The notes under the pieces are model-generated. The model did no database searches. It was given only the letters and a program-made list of their open reading frames with translations, and was not told the origin of the DNA. From Antilocapra americana (taxonomy: Eukaryota; Chordata; Mammalia; Artiodactyla; Antilocapridae), in NCBI GenBank assembly GCA_007570785.1, contig ML661799.1:1881012-1945011 (forward strand): a stretch of 64,000 bases of DNA, read 5' to 3'. Shown piece by piece: positions 38,555 through 48,690 of the stretch (position 1 is its first letter; each line of letters begins with the position of its first letter). Position numbers and translations under genes: made by a program.

Positions 38555-40247
38555 AATTTTTAAAGGTTACTTTCCATTTACAAAGTTGTTGCAAAATGTA
38601 CAATACATCCTTGAACTTATCTTACACCCACTCATATACTGCTCCTCCCCCAAGTGGTAACCACTAGTTTGTTCTCCAAATCTGTGTTTGCATCTTTCAT
38701 ATTATATTCACTAGTTTCACATTATATTAAGTAGTTTTATGTTATATTCAGTAGTATTCATTGTAGTTTGTTGTCTTTTTCAGATTCCACATATGAGCAA
38801 TATCATACAGTATTTATCTTTCTCTGTCTGATTTATTTCACCTAGCATAATGCCCTCCAAGTCCATCCATGTTAGTACAAATGGCTTGTTTATGGCCGAG
38901 TAGTATTCCATTGTATATATATATTATATATTCTTTATCCATTCATCTGCTGATGGACACAGGTTGTTTCCATGTCTTGACAATTGTGAGTAACGCTGCT
39001 ATGAACATTGGGGTGCATGTATCTTTTTGAATTAGTGGTTTGGGGGTTTGGGGAGATATATACCCAGAAGTGAAATTGCTGGGTCTATGTTAGTTCTATT
39101 TTTAGTCTTTTGAAACACCTTCATAACTGTTTTCCACAGTGGCTACACCAGTTTGCATCTGCATCAATAGTGTATAAGTATTTCTTTTTCTTCACGTCCT
39201 TGCATACATTTTGTTATTTGCAGGCTTTTGATAATCGCTATCTGACAGGTGTGAGGTGATATCTCAGGGTAATTTTGATTTTCTCTCCCTCATTATTTGC
39301 TATGTTGAACATCTTTACATATCCCTGTTGTCAACTGCATTTCCTCTTTGGAAAAAATCTATTCGTTTTATAGTATAAGGGAGTTAATTAGAGAAGGCGA
39401 GGTTCAGAAAAAGACAGAGACAGGCACTTTACAGGAATAGATTACCTTTAATGAGGTGAGAAGGGGCAGCGAGCTGCTGAACTAACCCAAGAAAAGAGTA
39501 AGTATATATAGGCATATATGTGGAAAAATCTACTGTCTTAAGGGAGCCTGTTCTTCTCCAAGGTTGTTCGGAGTAATTATCTCTTAAACGGCTGGGGCAA
39601 GGAATTCTGGACATCAGCCAGAGGCTGGACTGGCTGGGAGCTGGGTGTAATCAACCTTAATGTCCATTTTTTTCCCTTCCGGTGAGAGAGTTCTTTGTTT
39701 TGCATAGAATAGTGGGGAGGACCTGGAGGGAAGTTTTAACTCCAGGCTATTTTGAGCCGCCTAACTTTCCTCAGGGTTCTGCCTACTTTAAAACTGGGTT
39801 ATTTGTTTTTCAATGTTGAGCTGTAGGAGCTATTTATATATGCTGGATATAGATGCCTTATCAGTCATATCATTTGCAAATATTTTCTCCCATTTAGTAG
39901 TTGTCTTTTGGTTTTGTCGATGATTTCTTTGCTATGCAAAAGTTTGTAAGTTTAATGAGGTTCTATTTGTTTATTTTTGCTTTTATTTTTTTACTTTAGA
40001 AGAGGTATCCAAAAAGATATTGCTTCAATCTATGTCAAAGAGTGTTCTTCCCATGTTTTCCTCTGGGAGTTTTATAGTATCCAGTCTTACATTTAGGTCT
40101 TTAACCTATTTTGAGTTTATTTTATATGTGATATTAGACAATGTCCTAATTTCATTCTTTTGTCCAGTTTTCCCAGCACCACTTACTAAAAAGACTGCTT
40201 TCTTTCTTCTTTTCTGCTTCCTTTGTTGTAGATTAATTGACCCTAAA
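38555..40247 (-). repeat. LINE-1 fragment, reverse, split by an LTR
   Basis: Reverse L1: CATCCTTGAACTTATCTTAC, GCCGAGTAGTATTCCATTG, GATGGACACAGGTTG, GTTTTCCACAGTGGCTACAC. After the interruption it continues from TTCTGCCTACTTTAAAACTG to GTTGTAGATTAATTGACCC. The parts are 38555-39364 and 39777-40247, in register with one L1. Confidence 0.8.
39365..39776 (-). mobile_element. Endogenous retrovirus LTR-like insertion in L1
   Basis: About 410 bp of non-L1 sequence interrupts the L1 in register. On the minus strand it begins near TGAGGAAAGTTAGGCGGCTC, resembling the start of ruminant ERV long terminal repeats, and has no coding capacity. A clean 3' CA end and a target duplication are not obvious, so it may be truncated. 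I call it a solo LTR with moderate confidence. Confidence 0.55.
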
Positions 40248-41995
40248 TGTGTATTAATATTATAAATCTTAACTTATAAAGCACATATATTTTTATAAAA
40301 TGTAAAACTGTGGAGTCATATAAATTATATGAACAACCACAGGTATTCATGTAAGCAATCTTTTGTATTGGGGCTCTGCATAATATTAAATTTTGAAAAG
40401 ACTTCCTCTGCTCTCCCGTTATCTCACTTGATCTCACAGCAGTTGTGGGTAGTCAAGGTTTTGTTATTACTCCCATTTTACAAATAAGAAAACAGGCTCA
40501 GAGAGGTTAACTGACTTTTCCAAGGAAAATAAGTAAATGAGTAAATAAGCAATTAGGAGGCAGAACTAAGACTTAAAGCCAGTTTGCCCAACTGCAAAGT
40601 CACACTTTTTGCCATTGTCCCACACTGTCCTATTCATTCCCAAGCTCCTGGAAATGTGTGTATCAAGGCTGGTGCTTACCCAGAAGGCACTCAAGCCAAA
40701 GAGAGACTGAAAATGGTCACTTTGGGGTGAAAGGTGAGAAAAAACAGCAGCAGTTGCCTCCCCTTGCCAGGGAATTCTCTTAAGAGCCCAGCAGGCTGTT
40801 TGAGGGAGTGTTAGTAAGTTTTCTCCCCAGAATGTAACAAAGGGCTTTCTACCTGCCAGGATCCCTGAGAGAGGGAGAGGAGACCAAAGTACTCTAAAGC
40901 CATTCTACAAACGCTATTCTCACTTGGACTAAGTTCCTTGAGTGTGCTGGGGAGGAACTAAAACATAAACCTCTTTTTCAGGGTGGAGCATTAATGCCTC
41001 CTTTGGTTTCAGAGGCTCGAGAGGCAGCAGGAAGATATACATTTGGTCTTATAAGCTTTTTGAAATGTGTACACCACTCATCTTGCAGAACAAGTCATTA
41101 GAAGCAGCATGAGGGGCCTCACTTAAACAGTCATTCACAGTGACAGTCATCAGCAGGGCCTTACTCCTGAGTATATGCTGCACCTGATGCCCAGCCCCTG
41201 GAGTCCCCTGTGGTAGTTGCAGAGAAAGAAATATTAGCCTTTGTTTCCCCACTTCTCTCCCTGGTGCTCTCCAAGGCACACTCGAGAAACCTCGGGGCTC
41301 TGCTTCACCCTCCCTCCCACAGTGCATTTGTGAGAATCTTCTGCATCTTTCCTGGTGGTGAAGTGCACCTCCTCTGTAAATGTTTCATCTGCCCAGTAGT
41401 ACACTTTCCTTCTCTGTGTGTGTCTTTTTTTTTTTAATATAACTTTTTTGTTGACCATTTTTAAAGTCTTTATTGAATTTGTTACCATATTGCTTTTGCT
41501 TTGTGGTTTAGTTTTTTGGCCGCGAGGCATGTGGGATCTCAACTCCCTGACCAGGGATTGAACCCACATGCCATGCGTTGTAAGGAGAAGCCTTAACCAA
41601 TAGGCATCCAGGAAAGCCCCCACTTTCCTTCTCTTGAGATAACCATTCCTTGAGCACCGCTTCCTCTTCACTTAGCCATTCCAGAGAGAGCTGCCACGTG
41701 TGTACTGAGCCTCAACCCCAAGTCTCTCCCGGTGGAATACTGATAGCTAATTCTACTGAGCACTGTTCTAAGTACTTTACTGATATTAACTGCTTGATCC
41801 TTATAAATTCCAACCTTGTGAATTAGGCACTATCATTAGACTGCTTTGCAGATAGAAAAGCATGCAAAGAGTTAAAGTCACTTATTCAAGTTTACTCAGC
41901 TAGAAAGTCCCAGAGCCAAGATTCAAACCCAGATAGTCTCGTGTCCCCCTTCCTCACTCCTTCTCCCCCTCCTCCTTCCCCTTTTTCTCTCTTAT
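40248..41995. other. Intergenic sequence with MIR and CHR pieces
   Basis: No gene recognised. MIR-like cores lie at 40430-40620 (CCCATTTTACAAATAAG...) and 41745-41960. A reverse CHR-type SINE with a long T-rich tail lies at 41429-41620 (GGCATGTGGGATCTCAAC, CCCTGACCAGGGATTGAAC). Confidence 0.65.
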
Positions 41996-42017
41996 AAAAC
42001 TTTGGACAGGGATTTCT

Positions 42018-43697
42018 TTTTTTTTTTTTTTTTAAGTACCAAGGATCTTTATTCTTAGGTCTGATATTGAGTCTGTGGCTGCAGGTAATACGTCACTATT
42101 TAGAGAATAAAAGGTCCCATTATCTTCATTCAAGTCTTCAGCCACAAAGTCATACCTTATTCTCAGACAAGATAAGGGGCGGTAGGGGGTTAAGGAGGTA
42201 CACTGAGGATAAAAGCAGCAGGGAACACTTTTACAAGCACATCGTCCCAGTTACCACGAAGGTTACGAAGGTTACGTTTCAGGTTAATTTACAAAAGTAG
42301 TGACAGAACCATGATTTCAGTGAAAATCAACACGTTATACCTTTTAAAAAACCAATTCAGAAATACTAAGTCAGGCAAGCATGCAAAATTCAGAGTATAA
42401 AAAAACGCAAGGGCTGGCTGCCCAAACAGGTATTTCCCTCAGAAAGAGGGATCTGAAAATGCTGCACAGAACCAAAGGAATTAGAAGCTGAATTAGCAGA
42501 CCCATTTCCTCAGTTTACATGAGGCAAGTGGGCAGACATTAACTGGTAAAGCTTACTCAGCCAGATTAAGAATGTAGAGACATCTAATTCCTGGTGCTAT
42601 CTGCAACTACACGTATCTAAAATACAAGGAGATAAATATCAGAACACATCAAACCCACTGATTTAAAGAAAACATGTCAAGGGTGGGGGTGAAGTTGTTA
42701 TTATAGCATAGCAGCACATTACACATATTTAAGAGATTAAATGGAAATAATCTCTTATTTTAATGCTCAGTTTTGATCAACACAAGTTTCCAGCCAGCTT
42801 TATGATACAGAACAAAATTTATCAGCTTAAAAAAAAAGTATATTCTTCAGTTTCTTCTACACTTTTTGGCCTATCTTTCAAAACTGAGCACTGGGCATTT
42901 TTAATGTAAGTAATGGGATGTTATATGTACATTCTAATTACACATTCAAGGAATAAACAAAATGCATATTTCAGTAATTCATAGTGTATTTATAAAATGA
43001 AAAACTCTCTATCAAAATACACTTTTCACTGGGAAAAATAAATAAAACAGACAAATGGATCTACACAAAGTAAAAATTAACTTTGGCAGACTTCACTGTG
43101 GAGGACAGTCCATAACAAGCTTATCTGTCTTTACTCCCCCAGAGCTGATCATCTTCCGAGTTAAGATTTTAAAAATATGTTTTAATTGAGATCATTGTGT
43201 TGGTATTTGTTTCTCATTCCACATCATCTTCAGCCAAACTCTGAGCACTTACAATTCTCTGACTAATTGTTGGGAGCTTAGTCAGAAGCATCTGGAACAC
43301 AGGTGGTGGAAGAGTTTGTTGCAACACTCGCAGTAACTGCTGTGGCTGTCCACACACAGCGATGGCATTTGTCAGATGGTCCACTCCCTTCTCATATTCA
43401 CCTTGAGCTAGTAATTCTTCACCAAGCTGTATTTCTTCTAGAAAGAATTTCTGAACGGCTTCAGCATCTTTAAGATCAGGTAACTTGGAAAGCCCAGCTC
43501 TCTCCTTGGCAAGCTTTTGTTTCTTTCTTCGTTCGCGCAGCCTGTTCTTGAAGTTGGGGTCGCTCCGCCTCTTGCGGTCGAAGTAGATGCAGTAACCGAT
43601 GAAAAGGGCCCCGCACACGCCGGCGGCGATGGCGCTGTTCCGGCCCACCATCTTCTCTCCCCCGACGAGCCGCGGCGGCGGCGGCGGCGGGCCCGCC
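42018..43697 (-). mobile_element. TOMM20: TOMM20 processed retrocopy, full insert
   Basis: This is an intronless mRNA copy in minus orientation. It has a 46-nt GC-rich 5' UTR (43652-43697), the CDS, a 3' UTR of about 1180 nt, an AATAAA signal (42048-42053) 14 nt before the tail, and a tail of about 16-17 A (T run 42017-42033). The duplication TGGACAGGGATTTCT occurs at 42003-42017 and 43698-43712. It comprises seven bases of genomic flank and eight of L1 sequence, so the retrocopy landed after the L1. Confidence 0.93.
43214..43651 (-). CDS. TOMM20 retrocopy, uninterrupted 145-codon frame
   Basis: The frame encodes a full-length TOM20: the outer-membrane import receptor that binds mitochondrial presequences. 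It starts [20 protein letters not shown] with the N-terminal membrane anchor (about residues 6-24), continues with a basic stretch (26-50) and the TPR-like receptor domain (about 60-125), and ends SLAEDDVE. Compared with the mammalian protein as I remember it, the one difference I see is Gln108 to Arg (codon CGA, 43328-43330), beside the presequence-binding groove. The start context is strong (A at -3, G at +4). There are no introns and it lies inside an L1, so it is a retrocopy, not the parent gene. Whether it is expressed is unknown; it may be a young pseudogene not yet mutated. Confidence 0.9.
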   Translation of the reverse strand: MVGRNSAIAAGVCGALFIGYCIYFDRKRRSDPNFKNRLRERRKKQKLAKERAGLSKLPDLKDAEAVQKFFLEEIQLGEELLAQGEYEKGVDHLTNAIAVCGQPQQLLRVLQQTLPPPVFQMLLTKLPTISQRIVSAQSLAEDDVE

Positions 43698-45904
43698 TGG
43701 ACAGGGATTTCTGTGTGTTGATTTTGTATCCTGAAACTTTGCTATATTCACTGATTAGCTCTAGTAATTTTCTCATAGAGTCTTTAGGGTTTTCAATATA
43801 GAGGATCATGTCATCTGCAAACAGAGAGAATTTTACTTCTTCTTTTCCAATCTGGATTCCTTTGATTTCTTTATCTGCTCTGATTGCTGTGGCCAAGACT
43901 TCCAAGACTATGTTGAAAAGTAGTGGTGAGAGTGGGCACCCTTGTCTTGTTCCTGATTTCAGGGGGAATGCTTCCAGCTTTTCACCATTGAGGATAATGT
44001 TTGCTGTGGGTTTGTCATATATAGCTTTTATTATGTTGAGGTATGTTCCTTCTATTCCTACTTTTTGGAGGGTTTTTATCATAAATGGATGTTGAATTTT
44101 GTCAAAGGCTTTCTCTGCATCTATTGAGATAATCATGTGGTTTTTATTTTTCAATTTGTTAATGTGGTGTATTACATTGATTGATTTACGAATATTGAAG
44201 AAACCTTGCATCCCTGGGATAAAGCCTACTTGATCATGATGTATGATCTTTTTGATGTGTTGTTGGATTCTATTTGCTAGAATTTATTCTAGAAAAATAA
44301 ACAACCCAATTAAAAAGTGGGCCAAAGAACTTAACAGACATTTCTCCAAAGAAGATATAAAAATGGCTAACAAACACATGAAAAGATGCTCAACATCACT
44401 CATTATCAGAGAAATGCAAATCAAAACCACAATGAGGTACCACTTTACACCAGTCAGAATGGCTGCCATCCAAAAGTCTACAAGCAATAAATGCTGGAGA
44501 GGATGTGGAGAAAAGGGAACCCTCTTACACTGTTGGTGGGAATGCAAACTAGTACAGCCACTATGGAAAACAGTGTGGAGGTTCCTTAAAAAGCTGCAAA
44601 TAGACCTGCCATATGACCCGGCAATCCCACTGCTGGGCATATACACCGAGGAAACCAGAATTGAAAGAGCCACGTGCACCCCAATGTTCATCGCTGCATT
44701 GTTTACAATAGCCAGGACATGGAAGCAACCTAGATGCCCATCAACTGACGAATGGATAAGAAAGCTGTGGTACATATACACAATGGAATATTACTCAGCA
44801 TTAAAAAAAAATTCATTTGAAGCAATTCTACTCAGATGGACGAAACTGGAGCCCATTATCCAGAGTGAAGTAAGCCAGAAGCAAAAACAACAATACAGTA
44901 TATTAACGCATATATATGGAATTTAGAAAGACGGTAACGAGAACCCAACATACGAGACAGCAAAAGGAACGCAGATATATAGAATAGACTCGTGGACTTT
45001 GTGGATGAGGGTAAGGGTGGGATGATATGGGAGAAGGGCATTGAAGCATGTTAATTTTCATATGTCTAATCAATCGCCAGCCCAGGATTGGTGCTCGGGG
45101 CTGGTGCAGCGAGATTTCCCCGGGGGGGAGGGAAGAGGGAGGGGGGTTCCGGAAGGGAAGCATATGTAAACCCATGGTGATATCATGACAATATATGGCA
45201 AAAACAATTAAAAAATAAATAAATAAAAAAAAAAAAAAAAAACTTTGGACAGATGGAAAAGTAGGTGGACTGGTATAATGAATTTCCATACACTCGTTAC
45301 CTGTATTTAGTAACTGCTAACATTTTGCCATGTTTGCTTCAGCTATTTTTTAAATCTCTAACATATAAGGACTTAAAAAAACATTGCCACCATACCTGAA
45401 TCACACTCAGTTAAATTAACAGTCATGTCTTCATATCATCTAATAGTCAGTCTACACTCAATTTTTTTCTGATCCTAGCAAAAATGTCTTTTTACAGTTC
45501 TTTTATGTAAATAAGGATTCAAAGTTTATACATTGTATTTGGTTGATACAAGTCTTAAGTCTCTTTTAATCTATACCACTCCCCTGGGATTTTTAAAACT
45601 AGAAATATAGTTGATTTACAATGTTGTGTTAGTCTTTGCTAACACAAAGTGATTCAGTTTATATACATAGATATATCTTTACATCAATCTATATATTCTG
45701 TTTTTTATTCTTTTCTACTATGGTTTGTCACAGAATATTGAATATAGTTACCTGTGCTACACAGTAGGACCTTGTTGTTCACCCATTTTACATGTAATAA
45801 TTTTCATCTACTAACCCCAAACTCCCATTCCATCCCTCTCCCACCACCCCCTGGCAACCACAAGTCTGTTTTAAATGTATTTGGCCACTCCCCCATTTTT
45901 AAAG

Positions 45905-46500
45905 CCATTAATTTGAGGAAGAAACACAGAATTCCCAGACACAGAGTCAGAAAGGAGATAGTTTATTTAACAAAAAGCTGAGATAACGAGAGTGTTGAAG
46001 CACAGCGGGCCAACCTCCTGACAGACCAGGGAGAGATGACCCCTTTCATGGGTTAGTAGCTGATTTTTACAGCCTCAAGACAAAGAAAATTCATTCTGGA
46101 AGGGTGGCATTAGGTGATTGGTTAGGGTGCTATGAAGGTGAAAGTGAAGTCAGTCGTTTCCAACTCTTTGCGACCCCGTGGACTGTAGCCTGCCAGGCTC
46201 CTTCATCCATGGGATTTTCCAGGCAAGAATACTGAAATGGGTTGCCATTTCCTTCTCCAGTGGATCATCCCAACCCAGGGATTGAACCCAGGTCTCCCAG
46301 ATTGCAGCAGACTCTTTACCATCTGAGCCACCAGGGAATGGCGTCAGGGAGCTGGCTGGTTTAGATCAGGGGAACTCATGGCAACTGTTGCTGTGGCTCA
46401 GTCAGTTCCAGACATGACCTTAGGGAGAGGCTCCACATTTTGTGGCCTTGGTCTAAGGCCTTGCACCTGTGACCTTGGTATAGGGTTCCACACAGTCTTC
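45905..46500 (-). mobile_element. ERV LTR-like remnant split by a SINE
   Basis: The minus-strand reading has an AATAAA in GTTAAATAAAC (about 45960-45970) and a sequence style resembling the LTR at 39365. It is interrupted by a reverse Bov-tA at 46133-46338 and resumes. Boundaries are approximate and no target duplication was confirmed. Confidence 0.45.
46133..46338 (-). repeat. Bov-tA SINE, reverse, within the LTR-like region
   Basis: GGTGAAAGTGAAGTCAGTCG, GCAAGAATACTGAAATGGG and CATCTGAGCCACCAGGGAA. Nearly full length. Confidence 0.92.
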
Positions 46501-46745
46501 AACCAATGAGCCATGTGTTGGTGAATAAAGTCCCCAGCTTCCTCATCCCTCAATTGGGATAACTCTGAAATGTATTCTACACTGTCCATTGTTCTCCAGT
46601 GAGGTTGGTAATACCTGTCTCTACTTTGCAACTCCCTTACTGAGTTTTCTGGGGTCATCTCCCAACCAAGCTGCTTAAAATGAATCATAGTTTCAGGGTC
46701 TGCTTCTAGGGTTACACAAATAAAGACAGATTGATTCTGTTTCAC
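46398..46745 (-). other. Open 115-codon frame beside the LTR-like remnant, unidentified
   Basis: Minus-strand frame starting at 46745 with balanced composition, several W and Y residues and no low complexity. I do not recognise the product. Its position directly upstream of an LTR-like segment in the same orientation would fit the end of a degraded endogenous retroviral gene running into its LTR. It could equally be chance. Confidence 0.3.
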
Positions 46746-48339
46746 ATTTTTTAATGAATATGTTGAAATGTATGTTATATAGTATCAGGGGGACGTGATA
46801 TTTGTTTGTCCCACTTTTATTGATGTTAAGATTGATAATGGAACAAAAAGTGTAATGGTCACCTAGATTCATTATTTTATCATGAGTTAGAAGGACGGTG
46901 GTTTTCTATTTCAATAATTTCTTCTGAAATTATTAGTTATGATTTTTCAATTAATGTGGTTAGCCATAATTAATATCCATTAGATGACCATAATGTGGTC
47001 ATCTAATGTTATTAGCCTGAATACACTTTTTACAATAAAGGCAGGATAAATGTTTCATTGACTTTTTTCTTTTTATTTAAGAATTTTTAGAAAAATGATT
47101 TAGTGTCCCCAAAACCCCCAAAGGTGACAAATGATGAATTTTTTATTTTAAAGTATAAATATGAACTCTTTAATTTGTTACATTTGACGTGTTATAGTCC
47201 ACTGCTCTCACTATTTTTTTGATAATCATATTTTCTCACCATTGGCTAGTGGGGCCTGATCGTGTTGACTGCTGTGTCTTTTTGACATAACCCCAGAATT
47301 CTTTAAGAGTTGTTATTGGTTTCAGAGAAGAAGACTTGGGTTTATCATGTACACTTCCAGCTCCAGGCTGGAATTACCCATTTCTCCAATTAGTCCTGGT
47401 TCCTTTTAGTAGGAAACATATTTGAGAACAGCATGAATAGTAGCAGTCCTCCTTGCTACAGACTTGGCTTTGCTTCTAGGTTTTTTAAAAAATTTATTAA
47501 TTTCTTAATTGAAGTACAATTGATTTACAACATTGTGGCAATCTCTGCTGTATGGCATAGTAACTCATTTATATACATATAGACATTCTTTTTTTATATT
47601 CTTTTGTATTATAATTTATCACAGAATATTGAATATCGTTCCTTGTGCTATACAGTAGACTACTAGGTCTTTTTGAACAGAGCTGAGAAATATATATTTC
47701 TTAGAAAATTTTTAAAAATATAGTATTTCTTAAAAATTAAATTAAAAATAAAATCTGTTTTTCTTTTTGTTAGAGTTTATACTGTTGTTTCAAAATATTT
47801 ATGAGAGAATTTATCTTTAACTTCCTTGGTTTTTGTGTTTATATCTTACTGGGTTTGTATCTCTTGCCTCTTATTCTGAAATTTTATCATAAAAACATGA
47901 ATATAATGACTCACTTGCTTCATCCCTCTATATATTTTGGTGGGGTAGACTGCTTTAATGGCTCGAATTCTTCACTCTGTGTTTCTGCATGCACACCCTA
48001 TTGCCATGTGTCTTTTTCAGTCTTTCCCTAAAGAAGTTAAGTTTGTTTTACTTGCCTTTGAATCTGGGCTGGTCTTGTGTCTATCTTTGGTCAATAGAAT
48101 GAAGCAGAAGCAATAGTGTGCCAGTTTCAAACCCAGTCATTAACGCTTCTTGGCTATTTCTGCTTACTCATTCGTGCTTGGGAACATGCCTGGTTAAGCC
48201 TGTCAGAGGCACATGGTGCAGAGTTAAGTCCCCCGAGTTGTTCTAAGATGTCATTCCTAGATCAGCCAATAGCTAATTAGTTGTTCCATTATTTAGTTTT
48301 AAAAACATGAGCAACTATATATATTTATTCATATCTCTG

Positions 48340-48690
48340 TATTACTTTCTTGGGTTTGCTGTAACAACGTGTACCACAAACTGGGTGGCTAAGAAATTTA
48401 TTTACTCTTTCACATTTCTGGAGGCTAGAAATCTGAAATCTAAGTGTTGGCAAGGCCATGCTCCCTCTGATTGCTCTAAGGAAGAATCCTGCCTTGACTC
48501 TTTCTAGCTTCTGGTGGTGAATCCTTGGCATTCTTTGGCTTGGACCTGCATTACTCCAGTCTCTGCCTCTGTCATCACGTGGCCTGGCTTTCTTTGTCTC
48601 TCTGTCTACATTTCCCTCTTCTGCCACCAGTCACTGGATTATATTCTACTCTAATCCAGTATTACTTCATTTAACTTGATTATATTTGCA
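48340..48690. repeat. Ancient interspersed repeat (relative of 27925-28300)
   Basis: TTTGCTGTAACAACGTGTAC, GGTGGCTAAGAAATTTATTT and TTTCTGGAGGCTAGAAATC match the same old motif set, ending near CTGCCACCAG. Confidence 0.55.

Larger units (their letters stand above)
41996..45252 (+). mobile_element. Young LINE-1, 5'-inverted (twin priming), containing a retrocopy
   Basis: The outer duplication AAAACTTTGGACAG occurs at 41996-42009 and 45239-45252, and the implied cut AGTTTT/AT fits the L1 endonuclease preference. The right part, 44284-45240, is L1 in plus sense with the ORF2 C-terminus open to its stop at 44924-44926 and a poly(A) tail from 45225. The left part, 43713-44283, is ORF2 reverse-transcriptase sequence in minus sense (FADDMILYI motif) without stop codons. 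Inverted 5' segment plus sense 3' segment, with several hundred ORF2 codons lost between, is the pattern of twin priming. The TOMM20 retrocopy (42018-43697) sits in its left margin. Confidence 0.88.

Noticed and set aside
41234..41671. A 145-codon minus frame
   Set aside because: Runs through a reverse CHR SINE and its T-rich tail; composition is repeat-driven.
43438..44211. A 257-codon frame fusing L1 reverse transcriptase to the retrocopy region
   Set aside because: It is an L1 ORF2 fragment reading by chance into a wrong frame of the TOMM20 copy; the in-frame TOMM20 start is separate.
41996..45252. Single compound event in which both ends of one break were primed, by TOMM20 mRNA and L1 RNA
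   Set aside because: The 15-bp repeat around the retrocopy includes L1 sequence, which a single event does not readily create; sequential insertion explains both duplications.
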